Assembly (NCBI GenBank): GCA_016806145.1
Contig: CP063167.1
Coordinates: 988,501-1,052,500, forward strand
Source of the DNA: Variovorax paradoxus
GTDB lineage: Bacteria; Pseudomonadota; Gammaproteobacteria; Burkholderiales; Burkholderiaceae_C
Reading direction: 5' to 3'
Length of the DNA: 64,000 nucleotides
The stretch's first letter is position 1, and each line of letters opens with the position of its first letter. A program made the position numbers and the translations under genes. The notes below the pieces were generated by a model. It saw nothing but the letters and a program-made list of their open reading frames with translations, made no database searches and was not told the DNA's origin. Positions 35,015-44,395 of this stretch are shown piece after piece.

Positions 35015-35524
35015 ATGACCATTTTTCGATTTGTCCCGGCCCTCGCAGCGTTGCTCGCTCTGACTATGGTGGAGCCTTCGCCGGCGTCTGCCCAAGGCCC
35101 CGACCTCGCGGCGCAGGTCCGCGAGAAGGCGGCGCTGGCCGTGTCCCAGTTCCAGGCGCGCGCCGGAGGACGGCTCGATTACTCCGAGCAGAGTCTTTCC
35201 ATCGTGGAGGAGATGCTGGCGGAGGCGTCGCCATATGCCAAGGAAATGCCGCCTGCGGATGTGAAGGCCTTGGTCGAACTGATGGGGTCTTACATCCTCG
35301 AAGTTGGACGTCGACAACACGGTGGCACCTACCAGTGGCATGAAGCTCGATCGCAGCCCGTCCTGGTCGTCGGGCCACCGAGGTTCAGCGTGGCGATGAT
35401 GACGTTCGACAAGGTTCGGGGGCGACTTTCGGGTGACCCGGCGGACAACATCGTTTTCTTGTACGAGGGGTTTTCCGCGCGAGCCAAGACCGCCTCGCCG
35501 GGCACGGACGCCCTCTATGTCTGA
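35015..35524 (+). CDS. Unknown exported protein
   Basis: 169 residues. A signal peptide is clear: MTIFRFVPALAALLALTMVE followed by PSPASAQ with a cleavage site after ASA. The mature part is helical then beta-rich (LSIVEEMLAEASPYAKEMPP, DVKALVELMGSYILEVGRRQ, FSVAMMTFDKVRGRLSGDPA). Expected location is the periplasm. No family recognised. Confidence 0.65.
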   Translation: MTIFRFVPALAALLALTMVEPSPASAQGPDLAAQVREKAALAVSQFQARAGGRLDYSEQSLSIVEEMLAEASPYAKEMPPADVKALVELMGSYILEVGRRQHGGTYQWHEARSQPVLVVGPPRFSVAMMTFDKVRGRLSGDPADNIVFLYEGFSARAKTASPGTDALYV

Positions 35525-36230
35525 GCCAACGACGAATTCCACCCGTTTGTGCCGCGAACCAGCCGCGGCCGGGAGAGCGTCGAGACACGACATGCTGGAT
35601 CGCCGGCTCTTTGAGCGCCCATGGTCGGGCGAGTCCAGTCAGTTCACCATGGGCAGTGGCTCGCGTTTTGGCCGCCGTCGGCTGAGGACGCAGGCGCCGA
35701 CGGCCTCTCGCCTCATGGACGGGTTGTTGATTTCCATCGAATGCTGACTCCCGGTTGGACAGCATGTCCGAGGTGTTCATCAAGGACGGGATTCGCCGCC
35801 ACGGAGCCCGCTGGTCGCCAAGCAGATACGCAAACAATTCAGAACTCGACAAATTGCGCGCGCAGTACCGTGAGGCATGAGGCCCTAACAGCGGCCTTAC
35901 CCCTCGCAGTGTCGCCACTGTGAGATCTCGCCCTGGTGTCAGAGCCAGGGTCTTAAGCCCGACCAGTCCATGCCTGGTCAAGTTTCGTTTGGGGAGGGTG
36001 CTGGGATCGACGCGGCCAAAGAAAAAGGGCCCGAAGGCCCTTTCCTTGACAGCCCGAGGGCTATCGCTGCGAGGCTCTGTTACCCCTGCTGGTGTGCAGG
36101 ACCTGTTTCCAGGCAGCTAGTTCGTATACGCACTCGCTCTCGAACTGTCTTTGAGTGGCCATGATAACAGTTGTTAATGCCAGGGTCAATGCACGGTCAC
36201 TGAGATCTCTTGACGGGCCAGGACTTGTGG
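35525..36230. other. Stretch of about 0.7 kb without a supported gene, with a bidirectional terminator
   Basis: A 76-codon frame starting at ATG 35517 overlaps the end of the previous gene, but its composition is arginine/serine-rich and unconvincing. The only clear element is the hairpin at 36024. Confidence 0.4.
36024..36043. terminator. Rho-independent terminator, usable in both directions
   Basis: AAAGGGCC and GGCCCTTT form a perfect 8-bp stem around the loop CGAA. On the minus strand the stem is followed by TTTTTC, on the plus strand by CCTT. It lies about 190 bp downstream of the minus-strand gene at 36231. Confidence 0.7.
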
Positions 36231-36770
36231 TCACTTCTTCCGCCCCTTGGCTTTCGGATCGAACAGCCCTGCGGTCTCGCCGACCAGGGCCTTAAAGCGC
36301 CAGTTCTGGGCGTTCGGCTTGTGTTTCAAGGGGCTGAGGTAGGCGCTCTTCACGTACATCTCCACGGCGGGTGCTGCGGCCTTCTTGGTCTTTTCCAGGC
36401 TGAAGAAGATTGAGTACGGCTGCTGCCCGGAGACCGGCGGGATCACCACCTGCGAGACGTAGGTGTAGTTCTGATCGGAGCGGTAGATAGTCCCGCCCAG
36501 GATCGCGTCCACAACCCGCGGCAGCTGGAGCGAGCAGGCATAACGCTCGAGGTCGAAGGCTCGTACCTCGCCCAGGTGAGCGTAACGGTGATGGTCGCCG
36601 TGTTTGGCGGTGTCGAAGTCCTCGGTGAAGCAGTGGCAGCCGAAGGTCACCCGGACCGGCACCGAGATCGGCTGCTTCTCAACCACCAGATCCACTGGGA
36701 GGACACGCTGGCCCAGGTGCGCGAAGGTGTAGACCTGTCCTTCAAAGGATTTGTGGGGGAAGTCGCTCAC
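36231..36770 (-). CDS. Unknown 179-residue protein
   Basis: ATG at 36770. Beta-rich with paired histidines and cysteines in VTFGCHCFTEDFDTAKHGDH, followed by RYAHLGEVRAFDLERYACSL. The segment PPVSGQQPYSIFFSLEKTKK and the basic end (FDPKAKGRKK) are distinctive. The Cys/His cluster could bind a metal. I recall hypothetical proteins of this type on integrative elements and plasmids, without a known function. Confidence 0.6.
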   Translation of the reverse strand: MSDFPHKSFEGQVYTFAHLGQRVLPVDLVVEKQPISVPVRVTFGCHCFTEDFDTAKHGDHHRYAHLGEVRAFDLERYACSLQLPRVVDAILGGTIYRSDQNYTYVSQVVIPPVSGQQPYSIFFSLEKTKKAAAPAVEMYVKSAYLSPLKHKPNAQNWRFKALVGETAGLFDPKAKGRKK

Positions 36771-37249
36771 AGCGTCTGCCGATGATGGGTTTTACCTAGC
36801 CCGGACGGTAATTTCAACGTCACTGGGGTCGACGCCGAGGTCAGTGCCACAGAGGTGGTTGACCCTTCAGCCAAGTGTTGATGTGTAAGGTTATTTCTCG
36901 CTTGCAGCATCGTAGCTGCGCGCCTGCTCACATTGAACCAGCCCCAGCAGACCAGCGGGATACCTGTTCGCGCGCGTCGCGCGTGTATTCGCCACAGACG
37001 CTCGCGCTCTTTGGGGGCGCCGACGTTCTGCGCGCCTTGAAGCAGGTCTTTGAGTACCTTGGGAACCGGCCAGTTGCACCAGGGAGATGTTCGCGCCCCC
37101 AACGCCGAGATGACGGCTGTCCTCTCCTTCGATCGGCCGGTTGACTGCACCCGGGCTCCTACACCAACAGCTGCTCCGGGCGCTTAGGCTTGTCTTCAGC
37201 CGGCCATGGCCTGCATGGCTGGCGCGACCGACGACATGGAGTGCCTTCG
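36771..37249. other. Intergenic stretch without a supported gene
   Basis: Overlapping frames on both strands exist (for example 36875-37144 plus), but none has a start signal or family features. The end holds the GGAG ribosome site of the acetyltransferase. Confidence 0.4.
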
Positions 37250-37819
37250 ATGAAATCCGAGAAACAGAAGATGCTGGCCGGCGAGCTTTACGACGCAGGC
37301 GATGCCGAGCTCCAGAGCGATCTGGCGGCGACCCGAGAGTGGCTGGTTCGCTACAACGCCGCGCTGGGCATGGCCACCGCCGATCGACGCGTGCTGCTGG
37401 CCGAGCGGCTGGGCTCGGTGGGAGATGGCTCGACGATCCGGCCGCCCTTTCACTGCGACTATGGCTTCAACATCCATCTTGGATCGGGCGCGTTCCTCAA
37501 CTTCGGCTGTGTCATCTTGGATGTGGTGGAAGTCCACATCGGGGACAAGACGCAAATCGGGCCCAACGTGCAGATCCTGACCGCGGACCACCCGCGCACC
37601 GCTGCGGAACGCGAGACCGGCCTCGAGTTCGGCCGCCCTATTCGGATCGGGCGCAACGTGTGGATCGGGGGCGGCGCCATTTTGTTGCCCGGCATCACGG
37701 TAGGTGATGATGCGGTCATCGGAGCCGGGAGCGTGGTCACGCGCGACGTGCCTCAAGGCGCGACGGTGGTCGGGAACCCCGCGCGCATCAAAGCCCAGAC
37801 TTCGCCCGCTCGCTCATAG
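37250..37819 (+). CDS. Sugar O-acetyltransferase (maltose/galactoside acetyltransferase type)
   Basis: 189 residues from ATG 37250 with GGAG 8 nt upstream. The N-terminal Mac domain (MKSEKQKMLAGELYDAGDAE) is followed by the left-handed beta-helix of hexapeptide repeats: IRPPFHCDYGFNIHLGSGAF, FLNFGCVILDVVEVHIGDKT, IGPNVQILTADHP with the catalytic His, and VWIGGGAILLPGITVGDDAV. The family (Maa, LacA, NodL) moves acetyl from acetyl-CoA to sugars. It is complete and stands alone. Confidence 0.9.
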   Translation: MKSEKQKMLAGELYDAGDAELQSDLAATREWLVRYNAALGMATADRRVLLAERLGSVGDGSTIRPPFHCDYGFNIHLGSGAFLNFGCVILDVVEVHIGDKTQIGPNVQILTADHPRTAAERETGLEFGRPIRIGRNVWIGGGAILLPGITVGDDAVIGAGSVVTRDVPQGATVVGNPARIKAQTSPARS

Positions 37820-38265
37820 CCCTGGCGGGCATCCGGAGGTTGGGTGCAGTCGCAACCGATGCCATAACTGCGGCTTTGCGCAAAGCCAGAACGGTCACGG
37901 GTGCACGTCGTCTCGAAACGCAGGCCGCTAATGCGGAGCGACACCGCCCTCCGCCAACTTGCCATCTAACTTTTCTCAGCCCGCGCGAGAGTCCGCCGAG
38001 GGCACTCTATCGTGCCGGCTGGGCCCGGCACGATGCAACCTGAATCCAGAACCGGCCTCAAGCCGTCATTGCATCAGTCTTCGCAAAGCAGCATCAACGT
38101 CTCGTTGTCGCTGGGACTGCACCTTCGCGCCCCTCTTCTCCCGTTTGGGGGCATGCGATTGGTATGTGGCCATCTTTGCAGGCGCTCTACCAACCACGAT
38201 GGAGCAGTGAGTCACGGCGAAACGGTGTCGCATGCAAGACGCACTGCGACACCGTCAAGCATTGC
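37820..38265. other. Intergenic stretch between acetyltransferase and adhesin
   Basis: No supported gene. GGCACTCTATCGTGCC and GCCGGCTGGGCCCGGC type repeats near 38000-38035 may form hairpins; no T-run follows. Confidence 0.35.
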
Positions 38266-41200
38266 TTACCAGGCGTAGCCGACCTGCACCCGCGTGGCCA
38301 CGTGGTTGGCGCTGCCGCTGGTTCCGGTCGACACGCCCAGCCCGAGGTTCAGGCGCTCGCTGACCTGGTAGCCGAAGGCCATGCCCAGCGCGGAGGCACC
38401 CGCGTAGTTGCCGACCGCGGCGCCCACCCAGCGCTGTCCGGGCGCGAGCATGGGGATGCTGGGCATGGCCAGCGCCGACGCGATGCCCTGAGCGGCGAAG
38501 CTGCGGAGCTCGTTGGTCGCGGTGGAAACGGCTTGCTGCATCTGGCCGACGTTGACGGCATCGCTGGGCAGCACGCCCGGCGCGACGTTGGTGATGGTGC
38601 GTGCGAGCCCGGTGGCCTGGTTGCCCACCGACACGCTGTTGTCGCGCGTAGCGACCGACCCCTGGCCCAGTGCCACGGCATTGCGGCCGGTGGCGAGCGT
38701 GTTGGCGCCGAGCGCGACCGAATCGTTGCCGAGGGCCTGGGCATTGTTGCCGACCGCGGTGGTCGGATCGGCCAGCGCCCGCGCGCCCGCGCCGATGGCG
38801 ACCGAGCCCGCATGGCTGGCCTGCGCGCCGTTGCCGACCGCCACGGTGTCGTTGCCGTTGGCCTGCGCATTCGGGCCGAAGGCGGTGGCGCCCTGGCCAG
38901 TGGCGCTCGCGCCCGTGCCGCAGGTGACGTTACCGCCCGAGAAGCTGCACAGCCCGTTCGAGAACGCCTGATTCATGAGCGTCTGCAGTGCCATGACCTG
39001 CTGGCTGGTGAAGTTGTTCGCGCTGGTGATCGCGCCTTGCTGGGCCTGCTGCACTTGGCCCACGTTGGCCGCATCGGTGAGCGCCGCGCCGGCCCGCACG
39101 TTGCTGATGGTCGAGCCTGCGCCGCCGTTGGCGTTGAGTTGCAGGTTGGTCCCGCCGGCGCTGTATTGCGCCGAGTTGTTGGCCACGCCCAGGGCGGTGT
39201 TCGCAGTCGTCTGAGCCGCGCCTGCAGCTGCAACGCCTGTGTTGGCCGTCGTTTGTGCCGCGGCGGCCGCGCTCACTGCGGTGTTCGCAGTCGTCTGTGC
39301 GTTGGCAGCCGCAGCCACGCCGGTGTTTGCCGTCGTCTGCGCAGCAGCAGCAGCAGCAACGCCGGCGTTGGCAGTCGTCTGCGCAGCGGCAGCCGCAGCC
39401 ACGCCTGTGTTGGCCGTCGTCTGCGCAGCGGCAGCCGCAGCCACGCCTGTGTTGGCCGTCGTCTGCGCAGCAGCAGCAGCAGCAACGCCGGCGTTGGCAG
39501 TCGTCTGCGCAGCGGCAGCCGCAGCCACGCCTGTGTTGGCCGTCGTTTGCGCAGCAGCAGCAGCAGCAACGCCGGCATCAGCCGTGGTCTGTGCGTTGGC
39601 AGCCGCGCCTAGAGCCGTGTTCGCGGTTGTTTGGGCATTGGCAGCAGCGGCCACGCCTGTGTTGGCAGTCGATTGTGCAGCCGCGGCCGCGCTCACCGCC
39701 GTGTTGGCCGTGGTCTGTGCATTGGCGGCAGCGCCCAGTGCGGTGTTCGCGGTCGTTTGTGCGTTGGCAGCAGCGGCCACGCCTGCGTTGGCCGTCGTCT
39801 GGGCGTTGGCAGCCGCGCTCACCGCCGTGTTGGCCGTGGTCTGTGCGTTGGCGGCCGCGGCAACCCCGCTGTTCGCCGTCGTCTGTGCAGCGGCGGCAGC
39901 GGCAACGCCCGAATTCGCGGTCGTCTGCGCGTTGCCGGCTGCAGCGAGGGCGTTGTTCGCAGTGTTGTTGGCCGTGTTTCCCACGCCGAGAGCCACGCCA
40001 GCCAGGTTGTTGGCCGTGTTGGCTGTCTGCTGGGCACCGAAGGCTGCCTTGTCTGCCGTCATGGCGGCAGCAAACGCGCTGTCGGCAGTGGACTGCGCGT
40101 TGGCGGCGGCGCCCTGAGCTTTGCTTGCCGTCGCCTGTGCGGTATTCGCGCTGGACTGCGCCACCCCTGCCGCCGCCGACGCGCCTTGCGCGGTGCTCAG
40201 CGCATTGTTTGCCGTATTGTTCGCCGTATTGCCAACGCCGAGGGCCACACCGGCGAGGTTGCTGGCGGAGTTGGCCGTCTGCTGCGCGATGAACGCGGCC
40301 TTGTCAGCCGCTTGCGCCGCTGAAACAGCGCCGTCAGCGGTACTTTGTGCATTGCCGGCCGCGCCCAGCGCTTTGCTGGCGGTGGCCTGGGCGTTGTCCG
40401 CGGCAGCTTGCGCCGTGCCTGCTGCCGTCGTTGCTGTCTGCGCCGTGCTCAGCGCATTGGTGGCCGTGGTCTGAGCCTTGTTGCCAACGTCCAGTGCAGT
40501 GCCCGCAATGGAGTTTGCTGCGTTTGCAGACTGCTGGGCTGCGTTGGCATCTTTGCCCGCCTGACCCGCGATCGCCGACGCAAATTCAGCTGTGGCCTTC
40601 GCCTCGTTCGCGGTCTGCTGCACGCTGAACAACTGCCCCCCAGTGACGGCGTCCGTGCTGCCACTGGCAATGTTTCCCGAAGCGACATTGGTGATGCTGC
40701 GGGTCACACCATTGCCGCCTACCGACACGGTGTTGGCTGCGCTGGCCACGGAACCGGCCCCCAACGCAACGCTGTTGGTCGCAGCCGCAGTGACTTGGCT
40801 GCCGGCGCCCAACGCAACGCCGCTGGCGGCCGCGGCGCTTGCGCCGGTTTGCGTTCCAGACGCACCGCCAATCGCCATGCTCGATTCGCCCGAAGCGACT
40901 GCACCTTGTCTTCCGCCGGACGCACTTCCGATCGCGATTGCCGACGCGCCGTCAGCCTGCGCGCCAGATGCAAAGCTGCCGCTACCCACAGCAATAGATC
41001 CTGTACCAGCAGCAGCAGCACCTGCACCGCCAGCGGCCGCTGTTCGACCAGACGAACCTCCGGCACCCGAGCCCCCCGCGCCAATGGCGGTCGCTCCAGC
41101 GCCACTTGCCACGGCACCGGCTCCTCCGTTGCCGCCGGTTCCGCCGGTAGTTGCAGCGCCACCGTTGCCTCCGGTGCCGATCGCCGTCGTGCCCAACCCG

Positions 41201-41559
41201 CTTGCGGTCGCGCCTGCGCCCCCAAGTCCGGCGGTTGCCCCATTGCTTGCAGAGCCGCCTGTGCCGCCAGCACCGATCGCTGAAGCGTTGGATCCAGCGC
41301 TTGAGCCGCTGCCACCCGAGCCAGCAACCCCACCTGAAGTTGCCGATCCTCCATTGCCCCCGGCGCCTATGGAGGTCGCAGCATCCCCTGCCACAACAGC
41401 CGCGGAGCCGCCCGCGCCTGCGGCGCCGCCGCTGTTTGAGCCGCCAGCAGTACCGGCTGAACCCAAATTCAGACTGGCGCCGAAGGCAGTGCCGGAAGCC
41501 AGCAGAACGGTGAGAACGGCGGATGCGGCAGCGGTGCGGCGGAACTTCGAATTAGTCAT
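38266..41559 (-). CDS. Trimeric autotransporter adhesin (YadA/Hia-like)
   Basis: 1097 residues. Signal peptide at 1-27 (RRTAAASAVLTVLLASGTAFG), then a glycine/serine/alanine-rich region of short collagen-like repeats, then YadA-type head repeats (SIAVGSGSFASGAQADGASA, SNSVALGAG type). The long stalk is built of a 14-residue unit (GVAAAAAAQTTANT and variants) repeated more than 25 times. A second head (FGPNAQANGNDTVAVGNGAQ) follows, then the membrane anchor at the last ~70 residues (GQRWVGAAVGNYAGASALGM ... VATRVQVGYAW). The anchor forms a trimeric outer-membrane barrel. The stalk repeats are near-identical at the DNA level (42-bp units), so length variation by recombination is likely. Confidence 0.92.
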   Translation of the reverse strand: MTNSKFRRTAAASAVLTVLLASGTAFGASLNLGSAGTAGGSNSGGAAGAGGSAAVVAGDAATSIGAGGNGGSATSGGVAGSGGSGSSAGSNASAIGAGGTGGSASNGATAGLGGAGATASGLGTTAIGTGGNGGAATTGGTGGNGGAGAVASGAGATAIGAGGSGAGGSSGRTAAAGGAGAAAAGTGSIAVGSGSFASGAQADGASAIAIGSASGGRQGAVASGESSMAIGGASGTQTGASAAAASGVALGAGSQVTAAATNSVALGAGSVASAANTVSVGGNGVTRSITNVASGNIASGSTDAVTGGQLFSVQQTANEAKATAEFASAIAGQAGKDANAAQQSANAANSIAGTALDVGNKAQTTATNALSTAQTATTAAGTAQAAADNAQATASKALGAAGNAQSTADGAVSAAQAADKAAFIAQQTANSASNLAGVALGVGNTANNTANNALSTAQGASAAAGVAQSSANTAQATASKAQGAAANAQSTADSAFAAAMTADKAAFGAQQTANTANNLAGVALGVGNTANNTANNALAAAGNAQTTANSGVAAAAAAQTTANSGVAAAANAQTTANTAVSAAANAQTTANAGVAAAANAQTTANTALGAAANAQTTANTAVSAAAAAQSTANTGVAAAANAQTTANTALGAAANAQTTADAGVAAAAAAQTTANTGVAAAAAAQTTANAGVAAAAAAQTTANTGVAAAAAAQTTANTGVAAAAAAQTTANAGVAAAAAAQTTANTGVAAAANAQTTANTAVSAAAAAQTTANTGVAAAGAAQTTANTALGVANNSAQYSAGGTNLQLNANGGAGSTISNVRAGAALTDAANVGQVQQAQQGAITSANNFTSQQVMALQTLMNQAFSNGLCSFSGGNVTCGTGASATGQGATAFGPNAQANGNDTVAVGNGAQASHAGSVAIGAGARALADPTTAVGNNAQALGNDSVALGANTLATGRNAVALGQGSVATRDNSVSVGNQATGLARTITNVAPGVLPSDAVNVGQMQQAVSTATNELRSFAAQGIASALAMPSIPMLAPGQRWVGAAVGNYAGASALGMAFGYQVSERLNLGLGVSTGTSGSANHVATRVQVGYAW
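39240..39960 (-). repeat. Tandem 42-bp repeats encoding the adhesin stalk
   Basis: Blocks such as GTCGTCTGCGCAGC followed by repeated GCA recur with near-perfect identity between 39320 and 39590, and more diverged copies flank them. They encode the 14-residue coiled-coil unit of the adhesin on the minus strand. Confidence 0.8.
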
Positions 41560-41690
41560 GTCTCTTCGGTTGTAGATGTTTCAGAAAGATACATCATAAA
41601 ACACATACATAGAACTTTGGCGCTAATCGGAGAACACCTGTGAGGAAAAACACAGAGAACCTTCCCTACCCTGCCCCAGCGTCCGTGTGC

Positions 41691-41709
41691 CTGTGGTTCG
41701 GAACCACAG
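41691..41709. other. parS-like palindrome 1 (CTGTGGTTCGGAACCACAG)
   Basis: A perfect 9+1+9 palindrome. It differs from the other four copies only at the outermost base pair (C/G instead of G/C). It is the most distant from parB, 1.6 kb from copy 2. Confidence 0.7.
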
Positions 41710-41794
41710 CCGGTCAACGACAGCGAGCGAGCATTGGCTTGGAGGGCGGTGGCTTGCTTTCCACGGGGGTGCGGGTGCATTGCCAGTCCGCGGG

Positions 41795-42190
41795 ATGTAT
41801 TGGGTGAAGGCGCGCTTCACGGGGACGCTTGGGCGTGGAGCGACCAGCTACAAGATCGACAGCACAGGCAACGCTCAGAATTGGCTGGGGCTCTTGATCC
41901 ACGGTTGGCTCGACGAAGAAGAGCTGGTCAGCGTGGGGCGCCTTTTGCGCGCGCGGGCCGGCTTGGGACAAAACACCGGTCGCGACCCGCAAGCGGTCTT
42001 GAACTGTGGGGCGCTGTGGGACGGTCCGGTCGCGCTCACAGCGGACTGCACGGTCGCCCGATGCTGGGTGCATGGGTCGACTGGCGTTGGGGGACTACTG
42101 CCTGTCGTGATCACTGGCCGTCGAGGCTCGAACCCGCCGCTGGTGACTGGCTGGAAACGTGAAGGCGAGATCTCGGCCGGCTCTCCCTAA
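41795..42190 (+). CDS. Unknown 131-residue protein near the partition sites
   Basis: ATG 41795 opens a frame with good third-position GC bias. The protein (MYWVKARFTGTLGRGATSYK, NWLGLLIHGWLDEEELVSVG, GPVALTADCTVARCWVHGST) has no recognised domain. No strong ribosome site is seen. The frame is open upstream across parS copy 1, which argues for starting at 41795 or later. Confidence 0.45.
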   Translation: MYWVKARFTGTLGRGATSYKIDSTGNAQNWLGLLIHGWLDEEELVSVGRLLRARAGLGQNTGRDPQAVLNCGALWDGPVALTADCTVARCWVHGSTGVGGLLPVVITGRRGSNPPLVTGWKREGEISAGSP

Positions 42191-43329
42191 TCGCCGGCGC
42201 CGTTGTGGCCTACACAGCGGATTCAGCAATGTGCGCGCCTCTCTCGTATGCGTACAAGCGTGCAGTCGTTCAGCTTCGGCCACTGCTTGGAGCGACTATG
42301 CCCTGTCTCCTGTCATTGGAGCTGCGCGCTTCGACCAATAATCATCCGTGCTATTTTTCGATGCACAAACCCCTCATGCAAAAGCAGGTTCACCGGATCT
42401 CCTGATAAATCAATGACTTAGCGCACACTTTTGATGCCGGCGAGTGGCGGCTTACTTTGTCCCGATTCACTCTCAAAACAGCGCTTCGTGCTCCGATGAA
42501 TACTTTAGGACGAATCAATGCGGCGCTGCATGGTGAGTCGTTTTGGCTTTACCGATGGGAATGTGGCCCAGCGGGGCCGACGTCCCATTCTCGAGCTCCA
42601 CGGATCATTGCACCAAGTCCGCTGCGCTTGCTGGGTTGAACGAACAATTGCACTGACGACCGGAAACGTCACGGCGCTCGCGCGCCACCAGAATCCCGCG
42701 TCTGATGTGCGCACGGAGTAAGCGCACACTTCCTTGCAAACAATGGCGTTTGGACATGACGGATGTGCGCGAGGGAGCGCTTTCCGTCTAGAAAATAGTA
42801 GCTGCGGGGACACCATGCCATTGGGGTTTGAGCAGGAAAAATGCCGGTGCTAGCTACGCGAGGCGCTTGACAGCAATCAGCGTCTCTAACCGTCACTATT
42901 CCGAGCTCATGGCGGCAGTCAGGACGAAGGTTTGGCGCCGCGCAGCTGGATGTCAGTGGCGTCGGATGATTGAATCAAGACGCGATGCAGTGACTCTGTT
43001 GCGACTTCGACAGCTCCGAGTTAAGGGGAAAAGTACGCGGCGAACTTTGAATTTTCGTCCGCCGACCATGTTCGGGAGCCCGTCCCGAAGGAAGCAGTAG
43101 CAACTACGACACACGGCAGTTCAGGGCCGAGTAAAGCACGGACGGTTTGCTCGCTCTCGCCCCTCATGGATCGAAACGCGTCGCGGGCTGCGATGTGGCC
43201 TGGAGGTACTGCTGGCGAGCCACCAAGTGGGGGCAAAGTGTTCGGCAAGCACTGATGTGCGAGATCGTTCGCCGCGTGAAGAAAGTTGGACGCATCACAC
43301 CCCGAGCTAATCCGTCTTGGGTTTAGGGG

Positions 43330-43348
43330 GTGTGGTTTGGAACCACAC
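43330..43348. other. parS-like palindrome 2 (GTGTGGTTTGGAACCACAC)
   Basis: One mismatch from perfect symmetry (T at position 9). The symmetry extends outward as GGGG…CCCC (43327-43351). Confidence 0.75.
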
Positions 43349-43699
43349 CCCACCATGGTTGCTTGCAGCCGCGCTCGATCTACAAAATTTCGCATGTTGG
43401 AGGCGGCTCGTCCTAGAAATTGCACCGTCGGATCCTTGCGCAGCGTGCTCCGCACCGGGTGCGAACGGGGAGGCAAGTCACCGTGAATCTTGTTATCCGC
43501 CAGGGAAGGTTGAACGCCTGCACTCTGCGATCGGAGCCAAGTTTCGCCATCTCTGTGGTCTTCTCGCATGGCTCGGCAGCCGTACGAGCGATGCGGCCAG
43601 ACTTAATGCCGAGGCGCATGAGCTGGTACCGAGCGTGAGAGCCGCGCACCCGTTGCGCAGTGATCTCGAAATCGCCATCCAACCGGGTTCAAGCAAGGG

Positions 43700-43718
43700 G
43701 TGTGGTTCGGAACCACAC
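43700..43718. other. parS-like palindrome 3 (GTGTGGTTCGGAACCACAC)
   Basis: A perfect palindrome around a central G, flanked by GGG on the left and CC on the right. Confidence 0.8.
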
Positions 43719-44001
43719 CCGAGGGACTGATCGGGTTATTTGACGGCACCCCAGGGTGCCTGGATCTCGGCCGGAAAGCATTCTGGCGGACGCCCGTTGC
43801 CCTATGGCAGTTGGGGCTCTGAACGGGCTGAAGTCCCGAAACAGAACCGATGCGGCTTCGGAACTCCCGGGGCGAACTCCTACTGATGTGCTGCCAAAGC
43901 ACTTTCGGGTCTCCGTTGGGGCCCCCGGGACGGCAGGCAGGGCTCCGGCGTACGCGCCAACTGTCGTCACATGAAGTCCTCTTGGCCACAAGGTGGGGCG
44001 G

Positions 44002-44020
44002 GTGTGGTTCCGAACCACAC
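44002..44020. other. parS-like palindrome 4 (GTGTGGTTCCGAACCACAC)
   Basis: The same arms with central C instead of G, which means the site is in the opposite orientation to copy 3. Confidence 0.8.
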
Positions 44021-44338
44021 CCTGAGTTTGTCCGATGAATTGGAGCATTCGAGGCGGGGTCTTCATGCTGACGAGTAGATCGCTACCCGGACTTGGCAGC
44101 TTCTCTCCCGCAGACCAGCCTTCCGTTGCGTCGATCAGGACACTTCGCGGAGCAGCGAGATTCCCCAGACTCATCTGTGAATACCCCCCGCCCCAAACTT
44201 CGCGGCCCTCGTGAACAGCTTCCGCCCCGCGCCCCATTCCACTCTACCCTTCACGATCGGACAGCGTTGCACTGAGACATCGCTGGTTACCGGGTGCGAA
44301 CCGCGGAGGCGCAAAGTGCAAGCGACAAGAAAAAAGGG

Positions 44339-44357
44339 GTGTGGTTCGGAACCACAC
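44339..44357. other. parS-like palindrome 5 (GTGTGGTTCGGAACCACAC)
   Basis: Identical to copy 3, with GGG/CCC extension on both sides. It lies 39 bp beyond the parB stop codon, the usual place for a parS of a type I partition system. Confidence 0.85.
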
Positions 44358-44395
44358 CCCTCTGCTGTATGGCGCCGCTGTCTGCGGTGCCCTGC

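Larger units (their letters stand above)
42191..44395. other. Gene-poor 2.2-kb centromere-like region with four parS-like palindromes
   Basis: No convincing gene is present. It holds palindromes 2-5 at intervals of about 300-370 bp and a repeated motif CCGGGTGCGAAC near 43449 and 44290. Some short frames (for example 42518-42721, with ELHGSLHQVRC reminiscent of a sirtuin) may be fossil fragments. Confidence 0.6.

Noticed and set aside
39239..40117. Plus-strand frames in the adhesin gene (Ala/Val-rich), and the look of a CRISPR or satellite array
   Set aside because: The repeats are translated on the minus strand as a 14-residue stalk unit; there are no unique spacers between them.
42518..42721. 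Short frame with ELHGSLHQVRC resembling a sirtuin zinc-site region
   Set aside because: The match is about 12 residues only, with no NAD-binding part; at most a fossil fragment.
43021..44237. Minus-strand frames of 182 codons in the parS region
   Set aside because: They run through the palindromes and have no protein-like pattern; the region is better read as a non-coding centromere.
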